From Monoraphidium neglectum (taxonomy: Eukaryota; Chlorophyta; Chlorophyceae; Sphaeropleales; Selenastraceae): 18,483 bases of DNA. Location: NCBI RefSeq assembly GCF_000611645.1, contig NW_014012737.1:1105-19587 (forward strand), read 5' to 3'. Both the position numbers and the translations under genes were made by a program. The stretch's first letter is position 1; every line of letters starts with the position of its first letter. Shown piece after piece: positions 1 through 10,834 of the stretch. The notes beneath the pieces were generated by a model. It ran no database searches. It was given only the letters and a program-made list of their open reading frames with translations, and was not told the DNA's origin.

Positions 1-19
1 GGGAGACTAGGTTCAGAGG

Positions 20-27
20 TGACGTCA
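20..27. promoter_or_regulatory. TGACGTCA octamer (CRE/bZIP-type site), in intron
   Basis: A perfect TGACGTCA palindrome inside a 12-bp palindrome at 18-29. It falls in the unfinished kinase intron at the window edge. bZIP factors bind this octamer in many eukaryotes; its use here is unknown. Confidence 0.4.
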
Positions 28-185
28 CCGCGGGGTACCCAGGGCAAGACCGCCGCGCAGCACGCTGACCAACGGGTTTGCAGCGAGCCGCGACTGGTGT
101 CGTGGCGCTGACGCTGCCTTCGGCTCGAGCTGCTGCTCCACTTTCACCCCAGGTGCTAGGGCGGCACCACCCGAGAGCCGCGTCG

Positions 186-193
186 TGACGTCA
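186..193. promoter_or_regulatory. Second TGACGTCA octamer in the same kinase intron
   Basis: A second perfect TGACGTCA, 166 bp from the one at 20-27 and in the same intron of the kinase gene. Function is not shown by sequence. Confidence 0.4.
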
Positions 194-233
194 GCGGCTG
201 CCGCTGCCTGCTGCCTGCTGCCTGGCGCCGCAC

Positions 234-1978
234 CTTGATGTCTCTGTGTAGCAGCTGTGCTGAGTGCATGTACTTGAGGGCCCTGAACAGCTGGTACATC
301 ACGTATTGCTTGTGGACCTGACAGGGGCAGAACAGGGTGCGCATGAGAGTTGTGTGTGTGTGTGTGTATGTGTGTGTGTGCATGCGTGTCTGTTTGTGTG
401 CGCAGGGGTGTACATGTGTGTATGCACAGGTATGTGTGCCAGTGTGTGAAGGGGGGGTTGCACATGTGTACATGTAACCACGAAAACATGCACACGCGCG
501 CGCGCACACACACTCTGGACAATCCAAAATGCGATCTCAACCAGAATGACCACACACCAACCCAACCACAAGCCCTACGCCCCTCCGTCACCGGAGCTGA
601 AGTCTTCCTCCCGCAGCTGTCACAGACACCAACCTGACCCCCGGCCTGCAGAGCTGCTGCCGCCAAAACCCATCCACTCCCATGCAGGAGCGCTCAGGCC
701 GGCCAGCCCATGTGCCCAGCCCACCTCCTCCAGTATGTTGGCGCGTATGACCGCGTGCAGGTCTGTCTCCATGTATTCAAACACCAGGTAGATGTCCTTG
801 TCGTTCTCAGCGCGCAGCACATTCTGCAGCCTGGGGCGGCGGCGGCGGCGGCGGCGGGTGATGCGATGCAGTGTTCAGGGTGGTGGCTCCCTGAGCCTTG
901 TGTTGTCCCAGGGTGAGCTGGCCGCGCGGTGCGGCGTGCGGGGGTCAGGGCCCATCCGGCGCTTACCGGGCCCACAGCCAGGCTACAACGCACTCGCTGC
1001 CCCGCCCCATCCCGCCGATCGGGGCGCCTGGGTGCTGTGATCCATCATGTGCAGCCAGGGCCGGCTGCTCCTGGTGGTGGCCTCGTATCGCCGCACCTGA
1101 TGATGTTCTCGTGCTTATCCAGGTCTTGGAGGAACATGATCTCACGAAACGTGCGCTGCCAAGACAAATGTAGGGGGATAGTGGGCCGGGGCCGGGTGAG
1201 ACGGTGGCTGAGGGGTGGCCACCCGGCAACCACTTGGCACCTGAGAGGGGACCTGAGCCGTGCCGCAGCGACTGCAGCAGCGGCGGCTGCGGCAGCAGCG
1301 GCGCCAGCCGGCGACCCGGGCTTGATCTGGACATCTTGCAGCCAGTGCTGGCTGCCGCCGTGCGGCCGCGCGTGTGCGCACGCGTGCGGCGCGCCCCTCG
1401 TGCCGCACCTGCGCGTCCGTGGCGTTCTGGAAGGCATCAAAGATCTTTTTGAGCGCCACCACCTGCTGGCTCTTCTTCTCTATTGCGCGCCACACCACGC
1501 CGTACGCCTGCCGGGTGGGTTCGGGAGGCGTGGCGCCGGCTCGAGGGCGGATGCGTGGACCATACATGCAGGGTTCTGGTTGTCGGCCGATGCGCAAAGC
1601 ACGGGGCGGCCTGTTGCCACACCCGCTCCTATGTGGGCGCCGGGCCGGCTGCAGCAACGACGCAGCTGCCGCTGCCATGTGTTCAGATCCCTGCCGCATA
1701 CTCCTGTGTGTGGCTGCTCACCCCCTTGCCGAGCCGCTGGCATATGGTGTACCTGCAAAATGGAAAAAGTGTGAAGCGCAAAGCAAAGGCACGCACGCAT
1801 GTCTTGCAACCAGGTCTCGCAGCACTGCTCCAGTTGTCAGGGGCAGCGTAGCTGCATGCATGCTCTGAGAAAAATCATGGCACGAGCCCATTACATCCGT
1901 CTGGTCCTGAAACACCATGCATTGACCAATCGCAGCTCACTTGCGCAACACATGATTGTCAATCTCCTCGTCTGCCAT
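234..1978 (-). CDS. ERK7/ERK8 (MAPK15)-type MAP kinase, N-terminal part, six exons, cut by the window edge
   Basis: This is a serine/threonine kinase of the atypical MAPK15 (ERK7/8) family, which in other eukaryotes is tied to cilia, autophagy and stress. Reading the minus strand, exons are 1978-1941, 1752-1722, 1507-1409, 1155-1097, 830-725 and 317-234. All junctions are GT-AG and keep frame, giving 139 residues. Visible landmarks are the start [14 protein letters not shown], the glycine loop GKGAYG (G21-G26), the ATP-binding lysine in VALKK (K43), the family signature [14 protein letters not shown], the helix-C glutamate in FREIM (E61), the hinge FEYMETDLH and the catalytic loop HRD (135-137). 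The family signature around [11 protein letters not shown] and [14 protein letters not shown] sets it apart from classic plant-type MAPKs and CDKs. The next exon, expected to start PSN, is not found between 1 and 233, so the intron runs off the window; the activation loop and C-tail are not visible. The start ATG (1976-1978) fits the usual family N-terminus. Confidence 0.93.
350..381. repeat. TG microsatellite inside kinase intron
   Basis: An interrupted TG tract on the plus strand lies in the 407-nt kinase intron 318-724, just before the acceptor in the sense (minus) direction, where it reads as CA. It makes chance open frames of Cys/Val that are not genes. Confidence 0.95.
484..512. repeat. 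CA/CG alternating tract inside the same kinase intron
   Basis: An alternating purine-pyrimidine run (CA and CG steps) that reads as TG/CG in the kinase sense direction. It is complementary to the tract at 350-381, and the CG core could adopt Z-DNA. It lies about 210 nt after the donor at 724. Confidence 0.9.
835..855. repeat. Seven GGC trinucleotide units abutting a kinase splice acceptor
   Basis: Seven GGC units on the plus strand read GCC in the kinase sense direction and run straight into the acceptor CCCCAG (831-836) of the exon 725-830. Here a GCC repeat stands in for a normal pyrimidine tract. Confidence 0.85.
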
Positions 1979-2897
1979 GTCCACGAGTGGTGCCGCCTCT
2001 CCACCAAAACGGCCGTCGCAGCAGCCTCCACAGCGCCTGGGTCCTTTGGCCTGGGTCCTTTCGCCACGGCTGTTCGATCGGCCGTGCGCCTGCCGCAGCC
2101 ACTTCCGCCGCCGCTCCTCCCCTGCGATGCCCGTGCACCCGCGAAAAAGGCGCGGAACGCAAGGTGGTTGATCTCAACACACTTTCCTGGAACTGTCTGC
2201 ACATTGATTTGCTTGGACAAGCCCCAGCTGCACACACATTGTGTCAGTCTGACAATCTCCCTGTGAACGCATGCTGCTGCTGTATGGTTGGTGTGTGCTG
2301 CTACTCGCTGCGGCAGCAGGCTCCGCAGCCGTAGCCAGCAACGGCGCATGCCCCCAAGGCGGACTCTGCAACGAACACACACTAACCCTGCGCACAGGCT
2401 CTGCCAAGTTGCACAGCTCGAGGCTTCTGCTCTCAAAACGCAATGAGTGTTGAGCCACCACCGCGCCAAGGCTCTGTGCGGTCTGCTGAGCTCCTGTAGG
2501 TTTTAAAGACGATAATATCACGATCGAGCGCTCGTATAAGGAACGCAGCCGTGTCTAGCTGGGTCAAACGCCGCGCTGTTCGCTGCAGGCGTCCAATGAT
2601 GCTGAACTTGGATACGTTGGCAATGTTAAATCTACTTCAACAATGCAGTAGGGAGGCTCGAGCACCTTGAGCACAGCGACAGGCCGGCAGCTTCCCAAGC
2701 AAGCACAGCTCAAACGACAGCACGCACTGTAGCTCGATGCTAGAGGGCTATAGACGCTGGGGTGATGAGTGCTTGCGCAGAGCGATCACCTGCTTTTGTC
2801 GCATATTCTATACCAGTGCGGCACTATCGTTGAATCGTAGACAGCTAGCTAGATAGTGAGATCGAGCTTTCGGGACTTGCCGAGATACTCGCACATC
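1979..2897. other. Intergenic region between divergent kinase and gene 2 starts
   Basis: About 0.9 kb separates two diverging start codons, so it should hold both 5' UTRs and both promoters. I see no convincing coding exon: the open frames in both directions lack codon bias and recognisable motifs. The part from about 2500 to 2890 is visibly poorer in GC than the genes. A TATAAGG string occurs near 2535 on the plus strand, but it is over 350 bp from the gene 2 ATG and is weak evidence for a promoter element. Confidence 0.6.
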
Positions 2898-3733
2898 ATG
2901 GGGGCGCCAAACGTCGGGGAAGCTGTAATTGTGAGTCAAAGCGAGGGCGCACCGGGCCGGCACACCGTGCATCTGCCGTGTGTGCTGCACGCATAGCACC
3001 CGCAGCCCCATCGGCGAGGCCTGGTCGCTGGCTGCCGTCCCGGGGGGTGCGGGCCACCCTTTCAACAAAGTGAGTGAGCACATGCGCGCAGGCCCCGGAT
3101 AACGTGGCGACTATGCAGCTGGTGGAGTTGGTGCAGGAGAACGCTCAGCTGCGATGCAAGGTTGAAGTGCTGCAGGTGCTCCTGAGGGTTGTACACCCCT
3201 GGAACCATGCGCCGTGTGAAAGTCCTAGTCCAATGATTTAATACGGCTGGATGGTGGCGCAGTCCCACGGCACCCGTCCTGCTGGCCAACAGCACCGCTG
3301 CTCCTGCCCGTGCAGGGGCTTGCAGCTGGCGTTGCTCCCGGACTGCATTGCCTGCGCCAGCGCCCCCGCTGGCAAAGGTCCCTAGGGTCACGCCCCCGTC
3401 CACTCACGCCCCCGTCCACTCACCACTGCATGCTGCATCCTGCTCGTGCATCCGCGTCTCTGTGCGCAGGGATGCTGCAAAGTCCTGGAGGAGAGTCTGG
3501 CCAAGGCTGTGCGGGCCTTGGCCGAAAAAGAAGATGAGATCTCGCAGGAAAAGCAGCGGCTGAAACCGTCTAAAAAGCCCCAGATCAAGCGCGTCAAGGA
3601 GCTGGAGGCGGCGCGGGGGTTTGGGGCCAAGGGTGGGGGCAAGAGTGGGGCCAGCGCGAGCAAGGAGGCAAAGAGGCAGAGGGACGCGTGCCCAGGGGAC
3701 GACCCGGGCGCACCGGAGAAGGCGTCATCCTAA
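2898..3733 (+). CDS. Small coiled-coil protein with Lys-rich tail, unrecognised, three exons
   Basis: I do not recognise this protein. Proposed exons are 2898-2930, 3092-3175 and 3470-3733, all joined in phase 0 with GT-AG borders, giving 126 residues. Exon 1 encodes MGAPNVGEAVI and ends at a strong GTGAGT donor. Exon 2 reads VELVQENAQLRCKVEVLQ, a heptad-like helix. Exon 3 continues the helix (CCKVLEESLAKAVRALAEKE) and then turns Lys/Gly/Ser rich (KPSKKPQIKRVKELE, AKGGGKSG). The most likely picture is a short coiled-coil dimer with a basic disordered tail. Exon 1 is the weakest part: translation could instead start at the ATG at 3113. An alternative donor for exon 2 at 3187/3188 would add four residues in frame. 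A TGTAA lies 125 nt after the TAA stop. Confidence 0.62.
3389..3420. repeat. Two exact tandem copies of a 16-bp unit in an intron
   Basis: CACGCCCCCGTCCACT occurs twice in direct, exact tandem in the second intron of gene 2, shortly before the acceptor of its last exon. It looks like a recent small duplication. Confidence 0.9.
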
Positions 3734-3857
3734 TGCCTACTTGTTGTGCCTTGCGCTTGCGGGTGGTCGTTTCATCGGTCTGTACTTTACCCGATAGCTG
3801 GCAGGAACTTCCTTGGCAAAAAACTACTCAATTGTTACAAAATGTTGCAATCAGGCC

Positions 3858-3862
3858 TGTAA
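3858..3862 (+). terminator. TGTAA poly(A) signal of gene 2
   Basis: TGTAA, the usual chlorophyte polyadenylation signal, lies 125 nt after the TAA stop at 3731-3733, in an AT-richer stretch. Confidence 0.6.
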
Positions 3863-4930
3863 ATCCCATTCGCTCCGCATCAGCTGCGCTGTGTTTTGGT
3901 GGCGCCCATGCGTGACGTGACCTCAGTTGTTGTTCCGCGTAGAGGTAACATTGCAAAGCGGTTGACGTTTTGGAGCCTTGGTCTCATTGGCATGACACGT
4001 CAGTCCAAATCTGAGTCGATGGGCTGGATTCCCGGCGCCACTGGGCTCCTGCAGAACGGCGCCGCAGGTGCGCTCGCGGTGCAGGGTGCTTGTTTGTGCA
4101 TGCGTGGGTCACACGTGAGTCCAGCGCAGCCGAGCGGCCAGTACCTGGCACATGCATGATTCCCCACATACGGTGTGGTTAGATCCATGCTGCAGGCGCA
4201 GGCAAGTTTGGGGAACGCATGTTGGAAGTCCACCGTGCAGGGCGCACACCGACGTGACACAGCCTGAGCCAGGACACAGCATGCTCGAGTTGATGATCGC
4301 ACATCGCACAGGCCAACAAACAGCTTCGATTTCAAAAGTGGCATCGGACTATCATATAGACACCCGTCTACGTAGTCTTCGACCGTTGTTCTCCTGTGTT
4401 CGTCAGAAGAGAGCTCAAAAATTGCGCAGGCACCTCGCCAGCCGCGTGGGAGCTCGGTGCTGCTCTGGAGAGCATCACGATACAAATGGACTTTCGTTGT
4501 ACCTCCTAACCCTGCGCCGGGGGGCCGCTTCTCTTGTGTGCAACTGGGAAGAACGGTAAGCTCTCACGGTCATGCCGTGTTTGGCACTGAAGTTTCCCAA
4601 AGATGTGGTATTTCTTTGTGGTATCACGGCTGCAGCGGCTACATCCCAGAAGGCATGCAAGAGTTGACAAGTGCGCCAGTGCAGCACACGCGCGCCGAGC
4701 GCAGCAGGAGCAGTGCACATCCAGTCTGTGCTCCACCTCACGCTGTGTCCTTCCTCGCATCACCCAGTGTGCCAGGGGTCGTCGCGGCATTGCAAGCCAT
4801 GGTGGGTATTTGATGCGTGTCACGCTGCGGAACTTTTGCGCTTCTGCAGCAGCAGCAGTCAGCAGCAGTGGCATGGCCGTGGGTCCGGTCCACAGGGGGA
4901 CTTTGCCCACGGCTCATCTGTCCACGTCGC
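3863..4930. other. Non-coding or unresolved region upstream of the large coiled-coil gene
   Basis: About 1.1 kb with no recognisable protein. It should hold the promoter and 5' UTR of the coiled-coil gene, and possibly one or more 5' exons: a good donor GTAAGC sits at 4556, and a GTGCGC donor at about 4069 follows an ATG-initiated stretch starting near 4019. No reading frame here can be tied to a family, so no exon is called. A CATATAG string near 4351 is a weak TATA candidate. Confidence 0.5.
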
Positions 4931-7540
<2,610 letters not shown>

Positions 7541-7626
7541 TGCAAGTGGACGTGTTGGTGTGATCGCGGGCGTGAGCGTCAGGTGGCGCTAGCGGCAGTT
7601 CTGCTGTGACACATGAGCTCCACACT

Positions 7627-7659
7627 CCTAGGTCACATTCTCCTATCATGTGACCTAGG
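7627..7659 (+). other. Perfect 12-bp inverted repeat with 9-nt loop in the 3' UTR of gene 3
   Basis: CCTAGGTCACAT (7627-7638) and ATGTGACCTAGG (7648-7659) are exact reverse complements around a 9-nt loop. The hairpin sits 87 nt after the gene 3 stop and about 295 nt before the TGTAA. In RNA it would form a stable stem and could act in mRNA stability or localisation; in DNA it could be a palindromic binding site. A GTCACAT/ATGTGAC core is present in both arms. Confidence 0.75.
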
Positions 7660-7953
7660 CAGCATCTGTGTTTTTCTTGCTTGCGCCTGTCTTTTTTGTC
7701 GCTCAAGAGCAGGCCCATGGCTTGTATGTCCATCACGCCCGAAAGCACGGCTTAAACGGGGTGCGACCCAACGAGAGCGTCTCTAGCACCGCGTCGCTGC
7801 ATCGCTGCCGCCAAGGCAATCCTCCCCGCGCCTGGAAGCTGGCGTGTTCCATACCGTCAGCCTCCTGCGCCAAACTCGAGTCAATGGATGCCCGCCATGC
7901 TGTGCACAGTGACTGACCGCCATGCGGAACAAAAACCCAATGGGTTATTAACA

Positions 7954-7958
7954 TGTAA
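7954..7958 (+). terminator. TGTAA poly(A) signal of gene 3
   Basis: The first TGTAA after the stop at 7540, in an A-rich stretch followed by CAACAACAAC. It would give a 3' UTR of about 430 nt. Confidence 0.55.
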
Positions 7959-8082
7959 CAACAACAACACGCATCCCTCTGTCCAACCTGATTTGCCTGC
8001 AGCTGGGCGCTGCTGGTGGGGATGGGTCCCAGTAGGGTGAGACGGTGGTCAAACTGTCGTGCGGCAGTCGGCATCCGTACGC

Positions 8083-8090
8083 TGACGTCA
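8083..8090. promoter_or_regulatory. TGACGTCA octamer upstream of fibrillarin
   Basis: A perfect CRE/bZIP-type palindrome 328 bp before the fibrillarin ATG, in a position suited to a promoter element. It is the third perfect copy in this window. Confidence 0.45.
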
Positions 8091-8417
8091 AACCTGAAAG
8101 GAAGATTAGGATCCAGACCTGGCAGCTAGTGAGCGCCGCTGAAGTCATGCGTGCCCCGCAGCGCAGCAGCAGAGCAGACACGTACGTCCCTGATGGGACC
8201 CAAGGAGCAGCCACGCCGCGCGTGCCTGCTCCATCCCTCATACTCGTTACCCAGCCTCACAACTTTGAGGCCCGATATTCCTAGCTGTTTACTCCGTGCA
8301 TCTTGCCGCGTGCACGCACGAGATCAGCGCCGTAACCCGGTCCCATCGCTTCGCGCCGTTCCCGGCCTCTTAAGCTCTTTATTTCGCCGCAGGGCACTTA
8401 GAAGCACAAACACCACA

Positions 8418-10213
8418 ATGTTCCGGGGCGGGCGTGGCGGCGGTCGCGGCAGAGGCGGCGGGCGCGATGGCGGCGGCAGGGGCGGCGGCCGCGGCTTTGG
8501 CGGCCGCGACGGTGGCGGTCGCGGCAGGGGCGGCGGCCGTGGCGGCCGCGACGGGGGTCGCGGTGGCCGTGGCGGCCGTGGTCGCGGCGGCGTGCAGAAG
8601 GGCGGCCGCGGCGGCATGAAGGGCGGCGCCAAGGTGGTCGTAGAGGCGCACCGCCACGAGGGCGTCTTCATCGCGCGCGGCAAGGAGGACTCGCTCACGA
8701 CGCGCAACCTCGCGCCCGGCGTGTCGGTCTACGGCGAGAAGCGTGTCTCGGTGGAGCAGCCCGAGGGGGAGAAGGTGGAGTACCGCGTGTGGAACCCCTT
8801 CAGGTCAAAGCTGGCCGCCGCCATCCTGGCCGGCCTCGATAACATCTACATCAAGCCGGGGTCAAAGCTGCTCTACCTCGGAGGCGCGAGCGGCACGAGT
8901 GAGCTTGGCTGCTTTTGGTGTGCGCGTGTGTGTGCGCGCAGGTGTGTGTGTGTGTGTGTGTGCGTGTGTGTGTGTGTGCGTGTGTGTGTGTGTGTGTGTG
9001 TTTGCGTGCGTGTGCGCGCGCGTCACACTCCCATTGCTTTCGAGGCTGCGCAGGTGCCAGCCGATGCACCGCCGCGCGCACAGGGCTGCCCCCGCGTCCT
9101 TGTCAGCAGGATGCGGCCATTGTGAGCGACCCGCCACCTCAATCCGCCCTCCGCGCCACCCTGTGTGCACCGCCAGGCGTGAGCCACTGCAGCGACCTGG
9201 TGGGCCCCGAGGGCGCCGTCTACGCAGTGGAGTTCAGCCACCGCAGGTGGGGCCGCCACACGCGCGGGGCGCACCAACAACCGGCAGGGGCGGGCGCAGT
9301 CCTGGAGCGAGGCGCTGCGGCCGCGCGGCTGCGCGCCCGGGCTGCGCTCGGCTTGGACGCGTAGTGTCCTCGCGGGTGCTGTGCACGCCTGCTTGATCCT
9401 GCCGGCACATGCCGCCTTTCAGTCCCAGCAACAAGTGTCCTGTGCTCATCTGGCTTTCTCCCCAAACCCCCCACACTATCTTTGCAGCGGCCGCGACCTG
9501 GTCAACATGGCTAAGCAGCGCCCCAACGTGATCCCCATCATCGAGGACGCGCGGCACCCCCAGAAGTACCGCATGCTGGTGCCCATGGTGGACGTCGTGT
9601 TCGCTGACGTGGCGCAGCCCGACCAGGCCCGCATCGTGGCCCTCAACGCGCAGCACTTCCTCAAGAACGGCGGCAACTTCGTGATCAGCATCAAGGCGTC
9701 CTGCATCGACTCGACGGCGGCGCCGGAGGCGGTGTTTGCGCGGGAGGTGAAGAAGCTGCAGGAGGCCCAGCTCAAGCCCCGGGAGCAGGTGGGCTGGGGC
9801 GTCTTGACCTGCCCCTGTGCGGCCTGCGTGCTGGTCGGGGGCTCGGCTGGGCCAAGGGGTTTGTAGGGGGCCCACAGCTGCTGGCCTGGCACGGCGGGCG
9901 CGGCGCCAGGTGGCCACGGGTGGCAGGCATCAGTTGAAAACCTGGCAGGTGCTGCGCCGTCTGGCTAGTGTGATCGCCAGGCAGTGCAAGGGCTGTGCTG
10001 GACTTGCGTGTTCCGCCCTTCCCACAATCACATACGTGCGGAGCATTGGGGACTGTGGTGTTGTTGCTACACACATACTTGCAACCAACGCCCTGCCTAC
10101 ACACACATCAACACCTACTCCCAACCCCCCAGGTGACCCTGGAGCCCTATGAGCGCGACCACGCCATGGTGGTCGGCGTCTACCGGCCGCCACCCAAGGC
10201 CGCAAAGGCGTGA
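8418..10213 (+). CDS. Fibrillarin, rRNA 2'-O-methyltransferase, four exons, complete
   Basis: Fibrillarin is the methyltransferase of box C/D snoRNPs: it uses SAM to methylate ribose 2'-OH on rRNA (and a histone Gln in some species) in the nucleolus. Exons are 8418-8898, 9177-9246, 9488-9788 and 10133-10213, joined GT-AG in phases 1, 2 and 0, giving 310 residues, the normal family length. Residues 2-70 form the Gly-Arg-rich domain. The methyltransferase fold follows: [17 protein letters not shown], the SAM-binding loop [11 protein letters not shown] (151-161), [43 protein letters not shown] and FVISIKA, closing with [19 protein letters not shown]. The match to the conserved eukaryotic core is nearly unbroken. 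Two oddities: LGGASGTS where LGAASGTT is usual, and a Gly-Arg domain with three Asp and only two Phe. Intron 1 carries a long TG tract. I saw no clear box C/D snoRNA in the introns. Confidence 0.97.
8428..8612. repeat. GGC/CGC-rich repeat coding for the Gly-Arg domain of fibrillarin
   Basis: Near-periodic GGCGGC/CGCGGC units encode Gly-Arg with three Arg-Asp-Gly-Gly inserts. The other frames and the opposite strand are open by chance and read as Ala- or Pro-rich shadows. Confidence 0.9.
8918..9024. repeat. Long interrupted TG/CG tract in fibrillarin intron 1
   Basis: About 105 nt of TG steps with CG interruptions begin about 20 nt after the donor at 8899. The alternating purine-pyrimidine pattern could form Z-DNA and makes chance Cys/Val open frames. 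Confidence 0.93.
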
Positions 10214-10834
10214 TTGGATCGTCGTTTTTGGGAAGAGGGGCGTTAGTTTTCGTGTGGCCAGTCGCGGGAGGCATGCGCTAGAGCACCACGTGGAGCTGCC
10301 ACGCTCGAGAGCTTGGTCTCGTAATGACAATGACCAGATGGAGCGGGGGTCTTGACGCGGCTGTTCAGCTGTATATGTATGCAGGCGGCGTGCTGCAACG
10401 CAATTACGCCTGTAACCAGGACCATGATGTGCAGTCATATCTTCTGAGGGACCCCACAGAGGGGAACGCTATCATTGCCAATGGCGGTGGTGCAGGTCTG
10501 GGATGGGTCGGGGCATGGGCATGGAGTGGCCTCACAGCAAGCACTCATGCCAGCAAAACAGTCCATATGCCGGCCCACAGCACCTCATGTGGGGAGAAAC
10601 AGTCGAATTCCTGCGGGCAAGATCGTTCAAGGGAGCAAGTGCGTGCCTGCTCGAGGCTGCATACCAGTACGAGTCACATTTCACTAGTATCTACCTGAAG
10701 GAGTATCGGGTGACTTACTCCAAAGGCGATTCTGGGCACTTCGCGTGTTACTTTCAGCAGAGAGAGCAGCTCTCGCAAGATCGACACCGCAGTTTGAAAG
10801 ACAATATCAGCCAATAATATTTCAAACCGGCTCC
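10214..10834 (+). other. Fibrillarin 3' UTR and cpSRP43 promoter/5' UTR
   Basis: About 0.6 kb between two plus-strand genes. Open frames here lack family features. The frame of cpSRP43 stays open upstream to about 10745, but it has no ATG before 10835. The last 100 bp are AT-richer, with CCAATAATATT close to the ATG. Confidence 0.6.
10411..10415 (+). terminator. TGTAA poly(A) signal of fibrillarin
   Basis: The first TGTAA after the TGA at 10211-10213, giving a 3' UTR of about 210 nt. Confidence 0.6.

Larger units (their letters stand above)
7541..8417 (+). other. 3' UTR of gene 3 and promoter/5' UTR of fibrillarin
   Basis: No coding exon is visible between the gene 3 stop and the fibrillarin ATG. 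The left half holds the hairpin and a TGTAA. The right half holds a TGACGTCA octamer, and a pyrimidine-rich run ending CGCCGCAG just before 8394, which could be the acceptor of a 5'-UTR intron. Confidence 0.6.

Noticed and set aside
350..520. Direct-repeat-like TG/CA arrays resembling an array element
   Set aside because: There are no spacers of constant length and no repeat unit beyond the dinucleotide; this is a microsatellite, not CRISPR.
929..1774. A 281-residue open frame on the plus strand
   Set aside because: It lies antisense to three kinase exons whose joins rebuild a conserved kinase; its own translation is compositionally random.
3313..3380. Possible extra exon in the second intron of gene 2
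   Set aside because: It has a CAG acceptor and a GTCCCT donor, but the translation is not helical, breaks the phase-0 join of the flanking exons and lacks codon bias.
4000..4485. A 161-residue minus-strand open frame upstream of the coiled-coil gene
   Set aside because: It has no recognisable motif, biased composition or splice support. It was considered as a separate small gene but not enough supports it.
7627..7659. Hairpin as an intrinsic bacterial terminator
   Set aside because: The stem is not followed by a T run, and the surrounding genes are intron-bearing eukaryotic nuclear genes.
9789..10132. Possible snoRNA in fibrillarin intron 3
   Set aside because: I looked for box C (RTGATGA) near the start and box D (CTGA) near the end of a short stem and found no convincing pair; H/ACA structure could not be judged by eye.
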